A DNA stretch of 64,000 nt, from contig NZ_BCWN01000008.1 in NCBI RefSeq assembly GCF_001592225.1, positions 62,001 through 126,000 of the forward strand. The letters run 5' to 3'. Each line of letters opens with the position of its first letter. Position 1 is the stretch's first letter. Source of the stretch: Castellaniella caeni NBRC 101664 (lineage in GTDB: Bacteria; Pseudomonadota; Gammaproteobacteria; Burkholderiales; Burkholderiaceae_B). Positions 42,066 to 50,546 of the stretch are shown in pieces. Below the pieces are notes generated by a model. That model had not been told where the DNA came from, searched no databases, and was given only the letters and a program-made list of their open reading frames with translations. Made by a program: the position numbers and the translations under genes.

Positions 42066-42192
42066 GATATAAATTGGTGTGCGTGGCAGCGCCAGGCGGT
42101 GCGACGGCCCCCCGGTTTGACAGCGTGCCCGCCCATTGCCGACACTGTCATCCTCTGACTCATCCATCCTCTGACTCATACAGGAAAACAGC

Positions 42193-42486
42193 ATGATCCG
42201 CGAAATGGCCCATATCACTGTCAAACCCGGCACCCAGGCCGACTTCGAAGCCGGCGTGCAAAAGGCGCTGCCCCTGTTTCAACGCGCCCGCGGGTTTCAC
42301 CGCCTCGAACTGCACCACGTGATCGAGCATCCCGAGCAATACGTGCTGCAAATCCACTGGCAGACCCTGGAAGACCACATGGAACACTTCCGCAAATCCG
42401 AAGACTTCCAATCCTGGCGCGCCCTGGTGGGCGGCTTCTTTGAAAAAGCCCCCGATGTGGTGCACACGCAGGTGGTGGGGGAATAA
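42193..42486 (+). CDS. ABM-domain monooxygenase-like protein
   Basis: A 97-aa antibiotic-biosynthesis-monooxygenase (YgiN-like) domain protein. The pattern MIREMAHITVKPGTQADFEA, then GFHRLELHHVIEHPEQYVL and LEDHMEHFRKSEDFQSWRA is the ferredoxin-like dimeric fold with conserved His and Trp. Ribosome site weak (AGGAAA). Family members oxidise quinols or act in stress defence; the partner is unknown. It is the last clearly chromosomal gene before the island remnants begin. Confidence 0.88.
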   Translation: MIREMAHITVKPGTQADFEAGVQKALPLFQRARGFHRLELHHVIEHPEQYVLQIHWQTLEDHMEHFRKSEDFQSWRALVGGFFEKAPDVVHTQVVGE

Positions 42487-42571
42487 CTCTTCAGGGCTGA
42501 CGGGCGCCGCGCGGCGGCCTCAGTCTTCCTTGCCTGTAGACGACTTCTGCGGCTGTCTGCCCATGGATTGC

Positions 42572-42710
42572 TCAATGCAGCAATTTGTTCTGCAGCTCCG
42601 TCAGGATAGAGCCGCCACTTTTCAGGCGTTCGTCGTCCATCGTGTAGCCTTTGATGGCAAATTCTTCGACGATGCCGGCGCCCACTTGCGGAACTGCACG
42701 GCAGGATCAC
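42572..42710 (-). pseudogene. RhuM-family fragment with a frameshift
   Basis: On the minus strand AVQFRKWA is followed, one frame over, by GIVEEFAIKGYTMDDERLKS and ILTELQNKLLH-stop. This is the RhuM motif seen intact at 45775-46806 (QFRQWATGVLREFAIKGYVL). A single missing base after TGGGCG (near 42677) shifts the frame. Only about 45 codons remain; both ends are lost. It abuts the wing-helix fragment on the other strand. Confidence 0.75.
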
Positions 42711-42840
42711 TATGGCCGAAGCCATCCGCCTGACCGGCGGCAACCGCAACACGCTCAAGCAGCACTTCCGTGCGCTGGTGGAGCAGGGGCATTTGGTCCA
42801 GCAGGGGGGCGGGCGTGGAACTTGGTACGAATTGCGCTGA
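42703..42840 (+). pseudogene. Wing-helix tail of a Fic- or AlbA_2-type protein
   Basis: About 45 codons read RITMAEAIRLTGGNRNTLKQ, HFRALVEQGHLVQQGGGRGT and WYELR-stop. This is the C-terminal winged-helix tail common in Fic-domain and AlbA_2 ATP-binding proteins of mobile islands. The catalytic part is missing; the sequence to the left is the RhuM fragment on the opposite strand. Confidence 0.7.
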
Positions 42841-42882
42841 GTCGTCTGCCAAATCCAGAAAGACCAATCGGACATCAGTATC

Positions 42883-44028
42883 ATGAGTGAATACCAGTAC
42901 TACGAATTCGCGGCCATTGATAGGCCGTTGACCCGTACCGAGATGGCCGAACTTCGCGCTGTCTCCACCCGCGCCGACATCACACCCGGCGGCTTCACCA
43001 ATCACTATGAATGGGGCGATCTCAAGGCCGATCCTGCCGAATGGATGCGGCGCTATTTCGATGCCTTTGTCTATTCGGCCAATTGGTGCGGTTGCCATGT
43101 TTCGCTGCGACTGCCAAAGGCCGTTTTCCGCAAGGGCGAGCTGGATGCTTTCGCCCGTTCGGCTGCATTGTCATTCGAATCCAGCGATTCGCACTGGATT
43201 GTCAGTTGGACACTGGAGGAAAGCGAGGATTATGACCGCTTTACTGAAGACGACGGCAGTGGCTGGATGCGCAGGCTGATTCCCTTGCGCGATGAGTTGA
43301 TGCGTGGCGATTTGCGGCCTCTGTACCTGGGCTGGTTGGCTGCTGGCGATGCCTTGCACGATGACATGCTGGAGCCGGAAGTACCTTGTGGATTGGCCGA
43401 CCTCTCGCCAGCGCAGCAGGCCTTGGTCGAATTTCTGGAAATCGACCCGGATCTACTTGTAGCCGCCAGCATGAGCAGTGCTGCAGCCACGTCGCCGCAC
43501 GACGAAACGCTGCAAATATCCACTTGGCTGGATACCTGGCAGACAGCGGATATGCAGGATGTGCTCAAGACCATTGCATTGGGCCGGGGCCAGGAGGCAG
43601 AACGCCAGGTGAAGTCGCACTACGCGGCATGGCTCAAGGCACAACGCCCGGCATCTTCGGGTGCTGCCCGACGCCAAGTGGCGGAATTGCAAGAATTGGC
43701 GCAATCGGCTGCCGCAACCAGGCGGGCTCGCGAAGCTCAGGCTCATGCAAAACGCGAAGAGGAGCGGCGCCAGAAACGCGAGGGTGAATTACGCCGGATT
43801 ATGGACTCGCCGGACAAATACTGGAAAGCGGCAAGTGAACAGGCATATCGCGGAAGTGCATCCGGCTACGAAAAAACGGTCAGTCTGCTGAAGGTACTTG
43901 CTGAAGGGTATGCGTTGGTTGTCGGCCCAGACGCCTTCGATCGCCAGTTGCGGCGCTTCCTTGTCCCTCACGCCAAGCGGGCGGCTCTGCTGCGTCGCTT
44001 GGCCGAAGCGGGCTTGTGGTTAGGATAA
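42883..44028 (+). CDS. Conserved protein of unknown function in the island
   Basis: A 381-aa intact protein starting MSEYQYYEFAAIDRPLTRTE. I recognise the N-terminal pattern (YYEFxAIDRPLT..EM..LR..S.RA.I.P..F.N.Y.WGD) from uncharacterised proteins in many bacteria, but no function is established. Residues 1-190 form a mixed alpha/beta domain with many aromatic residues (NWCGCHVSLRLP); residues 255-305 are a charged helix rich in Ala, Arg, Glu and Lys (coiled-coil like); the C-terminal 60 residues look helical. No transmembrane segment or signal peptide. It is one of few complete genes in the remnant island and overlaps nothing; the TOTE-primase fragment follows 10 bp later. Confidence 0.8.
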   Translation: MSEYQYYEFAAIDRPLTRTEMAELRAVSTRADITPGGFTNHYEWGDLKADPAEWMRRYFDAFVYSANWCGCHVSLRLPKAVFRKGELDAFARSAALSFESSDSHWIVSWTLEESEDYDRFTEDDGSGWMRRLIPLRDELMRGDLRPLYLGWLAAGDALHDDMLEPEVPCGLADLSPAQQALVEFLEIDPDLLVAASMSSAAATSPHDETLQISTWLDTWQTADMQDVLKTIALGRGQEAERQVKSHYAAWLKAQRPASSGAARRQVAELQELAQSAAATRRAREAQAHAKREEERRQKREGELRRIMDSPDKYWKAASEQAYRGSASGYEKTVSLLKVLAEGYALVVGPDAFDRQLRRFLVPHAKRAALLRRLAEAGLWLG

Positions 44029-44038
44029 AGCGCAGGCG

Positions 44039-44323
44039 ATGACTGGCCGCGACGACGAACTCGCCCGCCTTCGTGCCGAGAACGCTCGCTTGATCACCCT
44101 GCTCGAAGCGCACGGCATCGCCTGGCAAACGCCTGCGCCGATCCTCAAGCCCTCGGCAACCTTATCGTTGACCACAGACGAGAAAGTCACGCTCTTTGGC
44201 CAGTTGTTCCGGGGCCGCACCGACGTTTACCCAGTCCGCTGGGAAAGCAAGGCTGGCAAAAGCGGCTACTCCCCTGCCTGTGCGAACGAGTGGCGCCCAG
44301 GTGTCTGCGAAAATCCGAGCTGA
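44039..44323 (+). pseudogene. TOTE-type primase, N-terminal fragment
   Basis: The 94-aa frame starts MTGRDDELARLRAENARLIT (short coiled coil) and continues LTTDEKVTLFGQLFRGRTDV and ACANEWRPGVCENP. This is the start of the archaeo-eukaryotic-primase protein of TOTE conflict systems, a helicase/nuclease/primase defence assembly recalled at over 700 aa. The frame ends at 44323, exactly where a recombinase fragment begins. Only the first tenth remains. Confidence 0.75.
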
Positions 44324-44448
44324 TGTTGGCGCAGTGGAAGGACGTGCATCTGGACGGTGGCGAATGGCACATCCTGGTCGAGAACTCCAAGACCGGCAAG
44401 CCGCACATCGTCTACCCCTGCCTTTTCCTTTGTAGCAGGCATTTGTGA
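44317..44448 (+). pseudogene. Tyrosine recombinase fragment
   Basis: About 35 codons in another frame read ELMLAQWKDVHLDGGEWHIL and VENSKTGKPHIVY, then lose likeness. This is the strand pair after the first catalytic Arg of P4-type phage integrases (pattern GE-L-AxW-E-D-L...W-IP...K-xxPHxVPLS). It starts inside the end of the TOTE fragment, a join rather than a gene. Confidence 0.7.
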
Positions 44449-44459
44449 TCGACGATGAT

Positions 44460-44478
44460 TATCAGACACTGATACAAT
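44460..44478 (+). promoter_or_regulatory. Candidate autoregulated promoter of the HTH gene
   Basis: A perfect inverted repeat TATCAG-ACA-CTGATA (44460-44474) overlaps a -10-like TACAAT (44473-44478), 31 bp before the start of the HTH gene. This arrangement suits autorepression by an antitoxin-like DNA-binding protein. Confidence 0.5.
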
Positions 44479-44509
44479 ATTGAATCAACGTGTCATTGGA
44501 TTTGCGATC

Positions 44510-44827
44510 ATGAAGCGCTGTATTGTGGGTATCCGACAGCCAGAAGGTTCGCCACCGAAGGGAAGCGAAACGCCCAGTATTTGGTTTCCCTCGCTGGCAT
44601 CACTGGCAGCGGTGCTGTCGGACGACAACCGCCGCCTGCTGCGCCTGATCCATGACAAACAACCCAAGTCCCTGACCGAACTTGCCGAACTCAGCGGCCG
44701 CAAGGTGCCGAACCTGTCACGCACTCTGAGAATGATGGCCGATTACGGCCTGGTATCGCTGCAGCGCAATGTTCGGGATGTTCAGCCGACAGCGCTGGCG
44801 ACTGAGTTTCTGGTTGTGCTGGATTGA
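44510..44827 (+). CDS. HTH protein of the HVO_A0114/TumA antitoxin type
   Basis: A 105-aa protein starting MKRCIVGIRQPEGSPPKGSE. The ArsR-like winged helix is clear: SIWFPSLASLAAVLSDDNRR, LLRLIHDKQPKSLTELAELS, GRKVPNLSRTLRMMADYGLV. This set matches the HVO_A0114-type HTH family, many members of which are antitoxins (TumA) paired with a TumE toxin encoded just upstream. No TumE gene is present here; the upstream DNA is recombinase debris, so the antitoxin is an orphan or an ordinary regulator. An upstream start at 44480 is less likely. Confidence 0.78.
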   Translation: MKRCIVGIRQPEGSPPKGSETPSIWFPSLASLAAVLSDDNRRLLRLIHDKQPKSLTELAELSGRKVPNLSRTLRMMADYGLVSLQRNVRDVQPTALATEFLVVLD

Positions 44828-44955
44828 TGGGAGCGGACATGAGGATAGCTTGCTGATAAACCAGGCAGAACAACAGCTCGACAAGAAATTGCCCCATTTT
44901 CGGCACACGCTCCGTGCTTGCGCCAAACCAGAAAAATTGAAACAGGAACAACCCT

Positions 44956-45492
44956 ATGACCAGCACCCAACAGCGCGCCGCCGTGCAACGACAGATTTGG
45001 CAGATCGCCAATGACGTACGCGGCGCGGTCGACGGCTGGGATTTCAAGCAATACGTGCTCGGCACCCTGTTCTACCGTTTCATCAGCGAGAACTTCGCCA
45101 GCTACATTGAGGGCGGTGATGACGACATTGACTATGCCCGACTGCCTGACGGCGTCATCACTGCGGACATCAAAGATGATGCCATCAAGACCAAAGGCTA
45201 CTTCATCTATCCCAGCCAGATGTTCGCCAACGTAGCCGCCGGTGCCAACGCCAACGAAACTCTGAATACCGATCTAGCTCGCATCTTCGCCGCCATCGAA
45301 AGCTCGGCCAGCGGCTACCCGTCCGAGTTCGACATCAAGGGTCTGTTCGCTGATTTCGACACCACCAGCAACCGCCTCGGTAACACCGTCAAGGAAAAGA
45401 ACGCCCGTCTTGCCGCCGTGCTCAGGCGTGTAGCCGAACTCGACTTCGGCGGCTTCGACAGGCCGAGCAGCAGCGCGAGGCTCAGGAGTTGA
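44956..45492 (+). pseudogene. hsdM: Type I methyltransferase HsdM, N-terminal fragment
   Basis: The frame begins MTSTQQRAAVQRQIWQIAND, the helical HsdM N-terminal domain, and runs through FKQYVLGTLFYRFISENFAS, KTKGYFIYPSQMFANV and [20 protein letters not shown] to VAELDFGGF (about residue 167). A normal HsdM has over 500 residues; the SAM and NPPF motifs are missing. After 45456 the frame is foreign and stops at 45492. The sequence then matches the end of HsdR, so one deletion removed most of hsdM, hsdS and most of hsdR. Confidence 0.88.
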
Positions 45493-45704
45493 TCAACGAT
45501 GAGGCGCTGAATGCGGAGGCAGCCAGACGGTACATCAGCAGCTCACTGAGACGTGAATTCGCCAGCGAGAACGGCACCGAACTCAATGCTCTCTTGCCCA
45601 AGATGAGTCCGCTCAATCCGGAGTACCTGACAAAGAAACAAAGCGTCTTCCAGAAGATCGCTGCATTCGTCGAAAAATTCAAAGGCGTAGGTGGGCAGGT
45701 GTAA
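45468..45704 (+). pseudogene. hsdR: Type I restriction subunit HsdR, C-terminal fragment
   Basis: About 78 codons ([60 protein letters not shown]) encode the C-terminal helical end of HsdR. The nuclease and helicase domains are absent. The frame is joined to the hsdM remnant and has no independent start signal except a TTG at 45489. Confidence 0.82.
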
Positions 45705-45774
45705 CCGACCAGAGTTATCGCACAGGCGGTAAAGCATGCTTGGTCGACGTACAGACCACGTGGAGATACTTGGT

Positions 45775-46806
45775 ATGAATGGCAAAAAATTGATCCGCAA
45801 CAGCACAGCCGAGTTTCTGATCTTCACTGGCCAGGCCGGCGAACAGAGCATCGAGGCCCGCTACGAGGACGAGACCCTGTGGCTGTCGCAGAAGCTGATG
45901 GCTGAACTGTTCGGGGTGGATGTGCGCACCGTCAGCGAGCATCTGAAGAACATCTTTGCCAGCGATGAACTGGCCCAGGAAGCAGTTATCCGGAAATTCC
46001 GGATAACTGCCAACGACGGTAAGAACTATCAGACCCAGTTCTACAATCTCGACGCCATCATCTCCGTCGGCTACCGGGTCAACTCCATACGCGCCACCCA
46101 GTTCCGCCAGTGGGCGACTGGCGTGCTGCGTGAGTTCGCCATCAAGGGCTATGTGCTGGATCGCAAGCGCATGGAAAACGGCAGTTTTCTGGGCGAGGAC
46201 TACTTCGAGCGTCTGCTGGAAGAAATTCGCGAGATTCGCCTCAGTGAACGACGCTTCTACCAGAAGATCACCGACATCTACGCCACCAGTGTGGACTACA
46301 ACAAGGACGCACCGACCACCAAGGCATTCTTCGCCAAAGTACAGAACAAACTGCATTACGCCATCCACGGCCATACCGCTGCAGAGTTGATCCGCAAGCG
46401 GGCCGATAGCAGCAAGCCACATATGGGGCTGACTTCCTGGGCGAGCGCACCCGAAGGCAAGATCCTGAAAACCGATGTGGCCGTGGCCAAGAACTACCTG
46501 ACCAAGGACGAGTTGGATTCATTGGGTCGTATCGTCAACGCCTATCTGGAACTGGCCGAGGATCGTGCTCGTCGCAAAATCCCCATGAGCATGGAAGACT
46601 GGTCCAAGCGTCTGGACGCCTTCCTCGAATTTGATGAACGGGAAGTGCTACAGAACAGCGGCAAGATTTCTGCAAAGCTTGCCCAGACACATGCGGAAAG
46701 TGAATTTGAGAAGTACAGAATTGTGCAGGATCGCCTGTTTGACAGCGATTTCGACAAAGCAGTGAAAAAACTGACGTCCGGTGAGCCGAACACCCGAGAT
46801 GACTGA
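45775..46806 (+). CDS. RhuM-family protein
   Basis: A 343-aa protein of the virulence RhuM family. The start at 45775 (MNGKKLIRNSTAEFLIFTGQ) is preferred over an ATG at 45736. Conserved parts are WLSQKLMAELFGVDVRTVSE (DNA-binding-like helix pair), YNLDAIISVGYRVNSIRATQ, FRQWATGVLREFAIKGYVLD, and DIYATSVDYNKDAPTTKAFF, with a later Asp/Glu-rich helix. RhuM genes are very often inside type I restriction operons, and here it follows the hsdM-hsdR remnant by 70 bp. It appears intact. Its biochemical role is unknown; the N-terminal half resembles Bro/KilA-type DNA-binding parts. Confidence 0.88.
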   Translation: MNGKKLIRNSTAEFLIFTGQAGEQSIEARYEDETLWLSQKLMAELFGVDVRTVSEHLKNIFASDELAQEAVIRKFRITANDGKNYQTQFYNLDAIISVGYRVNSIRATQFRQWATGVLREFAIKGYVLDRKRMENGSFLGEDYFERLLEEIREIRLSERRFYQKITDIYATSVDYNKDAPTTKAFFAKVQNKLHYAIHGHTAAELIRKRADSSKPHMGLTSWASAPEGKILKTDVAVAKNYLTKDELDSLGRIVNAYLELAEDRARRKIPMSMEDWSKRLDAFLEFDEREVLQNSGKISAKLAQTHAESEFEKYRIVQDRLFDSDFDKAVKKLTSGEPNTRDD

Positions 46807-46812
46807 TAAGGC

Positions 46813-47302
46813 TCAAATTCCCAAATAGATCGACGTCACTTTCAGCCTTTCATGCCCAAGTTCATGGCTGATCTGCTGTCGAGCGTGTTGGTCAGTCATT
46901 CTCTGACCGCATCTGCGCATACCGATGCCGCAGCCCGTGCATGTTGCTCAGCCCTGCCGCCTTGCACTGCCCATCGTAGACATGCCGCTGCTGGATGTAA
47001 GTCTTGTGCGATGGAATCAAAGATCCCAGGCCAGCCAAGCGATAAGCCTCATCCAGCACTGCACGCTGTTCCGGCGTCGCGATGGGCACCGTCCGATCGC
47101 GCCCTCCTCTTGCCCATGATCCCTTGATGGCGATAGGCGGGCGTTCTTCAGCGTCAGCGCGGGATATTTGCCCAGCGTCAGCTTCTCGTACTTGCCATTC
47201 AGGCGGTAGCGGTAACGCCAGACGATACCCCCGGTCGTCGGTGACCGTGTAGGTCTTGTCTCTGGGCTTGAGCGCATTGAGTGCGTTGTTGGTCAGTGCC
47301 AT
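46813..47302 (-). pseudogene. Tyrosine recombinase (island integrase), degraded
   Basis: On the minus strand the gene starts at 47302 (MALTNNALNALKPRDKTYTV), a DUF4102 arm-binding N-terminus. It continues, shifted by frame, with WRYRYRLNGKYEKLTLGKYP. Near 47145 it jumps to a different integrase part (DRTVPIATPEQRAVLDEAYR, KAAGLSNMHGLRHRYAQMR with the HxLRH box). One further frameshift leads to QISHELGHERLKVTSIYLGI, which holds the catalytic Tyr, and the stop at 46813. At least two frame breaks and a large internal loss make it non-functional. It reads away from mnmE and lies 183 bp from its 3' end. Confidence 0.85.
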
Positions 47303-47485
47303 CTCATCCTCCGTATGCCCAAGTAGAGGGAAAAAAGCAATAAACCCGCTACTTGGAACTAAACTTGGACATAAGATTGAGTAGCTTCGACTGTATCCCC
47401 GAGCCACTCAGTAGACAAAAACCCCTTTATTCATGCGGCTTACAGGCGCATAACTGGGCACCAGTGGACATCCCTGGATCCCACT

Positions 47486-47503
47486 TCACTTCCCAATACA
47501 AAA
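47486..47503 (-). other. Candidate integration (att) site at the mnmE 3' end
   Basis: The last 18 bases of mnmE read TTTTGTATTGGGAAGTGA. The SGI1-type attB, as I recall it, is TTCTGTATYGGKAAGTAA, so 16 of 18 positions agree. The island remnants with a degraded integrase start immediately beyond. I did not find a second copy marking the far end. Confidence 0.6.
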
Positions 47504-48934
47504 CGACGAAAAAATGACCCCTAAAAGATCATCGGAAGTGAACTGCCCCGTGATCTCGCACAACGACTCGTGCGCCAGGCGCAATTCTTCGGCAAACAGA
47601 TCGAGCACCTGATCGCTGTGCGCGGCGTGCTCGCGCGCCAGCGCCAAATGCGCGCGGGCGTCTTCCAGCGCGCGCACGTGGCGCTCGCGGGCCAGCCAGG
47701 GAGACTCCGCCCCCGGCGTCCAGCCGGCGATCCGCAACAGACGGGCTCGCAGGGTGTCCAGACCCACCCCGGTACGCGCCGATATCCGCAAGATTTCATC
47801 CGCTGCCGGGCCGAATTCCAGGCCCAGATCCGGTGACGGCGCCTGCGAGGCAGAAGTCGGCCCAGCCTTCTTCACCATGGACGAGCCGTGGGGTGCGGGT
47901 GCGGCCACCTCCAGCAAATCCACCTTGTTCAGCACCCGCAGCACCGGCGTGCCCGCTGGCAGCCGACGCACGATCTCGGCGTCCAGCGGGTCGTCCGGGT
48001 GGCGCGCGTCCTGCAGATGCAAAATCACCTGCGCGCGGGCAATCTCGGCCCAGCTGCGTTCGATGCCGATGCGCTCGACCGTGTCCTCGGTTTCCCGCAG
48101 GCCGGCGGTGTCCACGATGTGCAGCGGGATGCCCTCGATGTGAATCTGCTGGATCACCCGGTCGCGCGTGGTGCCCGCAATCGGTGTGACGATGGCGACG
48201 TCTTCGCCCGCCAGCGCATTGAGCAGGCTGGATTTGCCCACATTGGGCTGGCCCGCCAGCACCACGTGCAGGCCCTCGCGCAGCACCAGGCCCTGGCGCG
48301 CGGTGCGCAGCACCCCGTCCAGCGTGGCCGTCACCGCGTCCAGGCGCTTTGCCGCCTGGTATTTTTCGAGAAAGTCGATTTCCTCTTCGGGAAAATCGAG
48401 CGTCGCCTCGACCAGCATGCGCAACTGCACGATGCGCTCGCTCAGGGCGTCGATTTCAGCCGAAAACGCCCCTGACAAAGACGCCATGGCGCTGCGCGCC
48501 GCCGCCGTGGAGCTGGCCTCGATGAGGTCGGCCACGGCCTCGGCCTGGGCCAGATCGAGCCGTTCGTTGAGAAACGCCCGCTGGGTGAACTCGCCCGGCT
48601 GCGCCAGCCGCAGGCCGATCGCGGCACCGCGCGCCAGGCAGTCGTCCAGCACCCGGCGCAGCACCGCCGGGCCGCCATGGCCCTGCAGTTCGAGCACATC
48701 TTCCCCAGTGTAGGAATGCGGGCCAGGGAAAAACAGCGCCAGCCCTTCGTCCAGCGTCTCGCCTTGCTGATTGCGAAACGGCAGGTAGTGTGCGTGGCGC
48801 ACACGCAGCGCCTGGCCGCACAGGGCCTCGGCCCACGCCGACAGATCGGGCCCGGACACGCGAATGACGCCAATGCCGCCGCGCCCAGGCGCAGTGGCGA
48901 TGGCAATGATGGGGTCTGTCGATGATGCACTCAT
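47486..48934 (-). CDS. mnmE: tRNA modification GTPase MnmE
   Basis: A 482-aa GTPase that, with MnmG, modifies the wobble uridine of tRNAs. The start at 48934 ([20 protein letters not shown]) is preferred over 48979. The N-terminal THF-binding domain is followed by the helical part and a G domain: [30 protein letters not shown] and NKVD. The C-terminal CIGK with its catalytic Cys is intact. About 30 Ala/Pro/Ser-rich residues are inserted after NKVDLLEV. The usual neighbours yidC and rpmH lie further right, but here a liv-type operon separates mnmE from yidC. Confidence 0.96.
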   Translation of the reverse strand: MSASSTDPIIAIATAPGRGGIGVIRVSGPDLSAWAEALCGQALRVRHAHYLPFRNQQGETLDEGLALFFPGPHSYTGEDVLELQGHGGPAVLRRVLDDCLARGAAIGLRLAQPGEFTQRAFLNERLDLAQAEAVADLIEASSTAAARSAMASLSGAFSAEIDALSERIVQLRMLVEATLDFPEEEIDFLEKYQAAKRLDAVTATLDGVLRTARQGLVLREGLHVVLAGQPNVGKSSLLNALAGEDVAIVTPIAGTTRDRVIQQIHIEGIPLHIVDTAGLRETEDTVERIGIERSWAEIARAQVILHLQDARHPDDPLDAEIVRRLPAGTPVLRVLNKVDLLEVAAPAPHGSSMVKKAGPTSASQAPSPDLGLEFGPAADEILRISARTGVGLDTLRARLLRIAGWTPGAESPWLARERHVRALEDARAHLALAREHAAHSDQVLDLFAEELRLAHESLCEITGQFTSDDLLGVIFSSFCIGK

Positions 48935-49065
48935 GAAACAACGCCAAAAGATCAGGTGACGATCCCCGGCAAACAGCAAAGCACCAGGGTACGGCCAACA
49001 TGATATCGGGAATCCGTCGCAAGCCCGGCAAGCGGTGCCGCCATACGGCTGTACCCGCCACGCCG

Positions 49066-49773
49066 CTACACCGACAAATACCGATGCTGCGTCTCGGTGT
49101 CCGTCAGCAGCGCGGCGCTGTCGGCAGCGTGCACCACGCGCCCTTTTTCCAGAATGTAGGCGCGCCGGGCGTGGGCCAAGGCAAAGTGCACACTTTGATC
49201 TGTGAACAATATCGTGGTCGTCTTGGCCAGATCATCGATCAGCGCGCCGATTTGCTCGACGATCACCGGCGCAAGCCCTTCGTTGGGCTCGTCGAGCAAC
49301 AACAGCAGCGGCTCGCTCATCAGCGACCGGGCCACGGCCAGCATCTGTTGCTGCCCGCCCGACAAAGTACCCCCGGCCTGCTTGGCCAGGCCTGCCAGCA
49401 TGGGGTACTGGTCAAAAATGCGCTCCACCGTCCAGCGCCCCTGGCCGCCTGGGCGACGATACTGGCTGACTTCCAGGTTCTCTTGCACCGTCAGCGTCGC
49501 AAAGATGCGCCGGTCTTCGGGCACCAGGCCGATACCGCGACGCGCGATGCGCCATGCCGCCCGACCCGCAATGTCCTGGCCATTGAAGACGATGCGTCCG
49601 CTGCGCGGCGGCGTCAGGCCCATGATGCTGCGCAAGGTCGTACTCTTGCCCGCCCCATTGCGCCCCAGCAGGCACACGGTCTCGCCCGGCTGCAGCGCCA
49701 GCGACACCCCTTGCAAGGCATGGCTTTCACCGTAATACGTATGAATGTCCTGTACGTCCAGCAGCATGCTCAT
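49066..49773 (-). CDS. livF: ABC transporter ATP-binding protein, LivF type (second operon)
   Basis: A 235-aa HAAT-family ATPase starting [20 protein letters not shown]. Walker A is [10 protein letters not shown], the signature LSGGQQQML, Walker [15 protein letters not shown]. The end TQHRYLSV fits LivF. Its ATG overlaps the stop of the LivG-type gene. It is the last gene of a five-gene operon read toward mnmE, with 131 bp in between. Confidence 0.93.
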   Translation of the reverse strand: MSMLLDVQDIHTYYGESHALQGVSLALQPGETVCLLGRNGAGKSTTLRSIMGLTPPRSGRIVFNGQDIAGRAAWRIARRGIGLVPEDRRIFATLTVQENLEVSQYRRPGGQGRWTVERIFDQYPMLAGLAKQAGGTLSGGQQQMLAVARSLMSEPLLLLLDEPNEGLAPVIVEQIGALIDDLAKTTTILFTDQSVHFALAHARRAYILEKGRVVHAADSAALLTDTETQHRYLSV

Positions 49774-50543
49774 GCCCCCAGTTCGGCATCCGCATGGCCC
49801 AGATAGGCCTCGCGCACGCGCGGGTCGGCCCGCACGACGGCGGGCGCATCCAGTATCAAGGACGCACCATGGTGCAGCACCAGAATCCGGCTGGCCAGGT
49901 CGAACACCACGCGCATATCGTGCTCGGTGATCAAAAACGTATAGCGCCCCGTGCGCATCAGGCCTTGCACCAGTTCGACCACGCGCCCGGTTTCATCGGG
50001 CGTCATGCCCGCCGTGGGCTCGTCCAGCAAGACCAGTTGCGGCTGCGTGGCCAGCACCACGGCGATTTCCACCAGGCGCTTGTCGCCATAGCTGATGGTG
50101 CCCGCACGCTGCTCGGCCAGATGCGACAAAGACAGCTGCTCCAGCAGCTGGGCCGCCTCTTGCCGCACCGGCGGGTTGGCCCCCGCACGATTGGCCCAAC
50201 GTCGCCCTTCGCCACGCCGGGCCGTGACGGCCACCTCGACGTTTTCGCGCACGCTCATCTCGGTAAAGATATTATTGATCTGAAACGAGCGCGACACCCC
50301 CAGGCGGCTGATGACGTGGGGCGGCAACCCGGCAATGTCCTTGCCATTAAATAGAATCTGCCCCTGAGTGGGCAGCATGCGCCCCGAGAGCAGGTTGTAG
50401 AACGTGGTCTTGCCCGCACCATTGGGCCCGATGATGGCCAGCGTTTCGCCGCGCCGCACATCCAGATCGACCCCGGCCACCGCCAGATTGCCGCCAAAGC
50501 GCTTGCTCAAGCCGCGCACCTGCAAAATGAAGTCATCGGCCAC
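49770..50543 (-). CDS. livG: ABC transporter ATP-binding protein, LivG type (second operon)
   Basis: A 257-aa ATPase starting MADDFILQVRGLSKRFGGNL. Motifs: GPNGAGKTTFYNLLSG (Walker A), ISYGDKRLVEIAVVLA (signature), LVLLDEPTAGM (Walker B), ITEHDMRVVF (H-loop). An Arg-rich insert (RRGEGRRWANRAGA, about residue 110) is common in LivG proteins. The gene begins 3 bp after the permease stop. Confidence 0.93.
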   Translation of the reverse strand: MADDFILQVRGLSKRFGGNLAVAGVDLDVRRGETLAIIGPNGAGKTTFYNLLSGRMLPTQGQILFNGKDIAGLPPHVISRLGVSRSFQINNIFTEMSVRENVEVAVTARRGEGRRWANRAGANPPVRQEAAQLLEQLSLSHLAEQRAGTISYGDKRLVEIAVVLATQPQLVLLDEPTAGMTPDETGRVVELVQGLMRTGRYTFLITEHDMRVVFDLASRILVLHHGASLILDAPAVVRADPRVREAYLGHADAELGA

Positions 50544-50546
50544 GCA

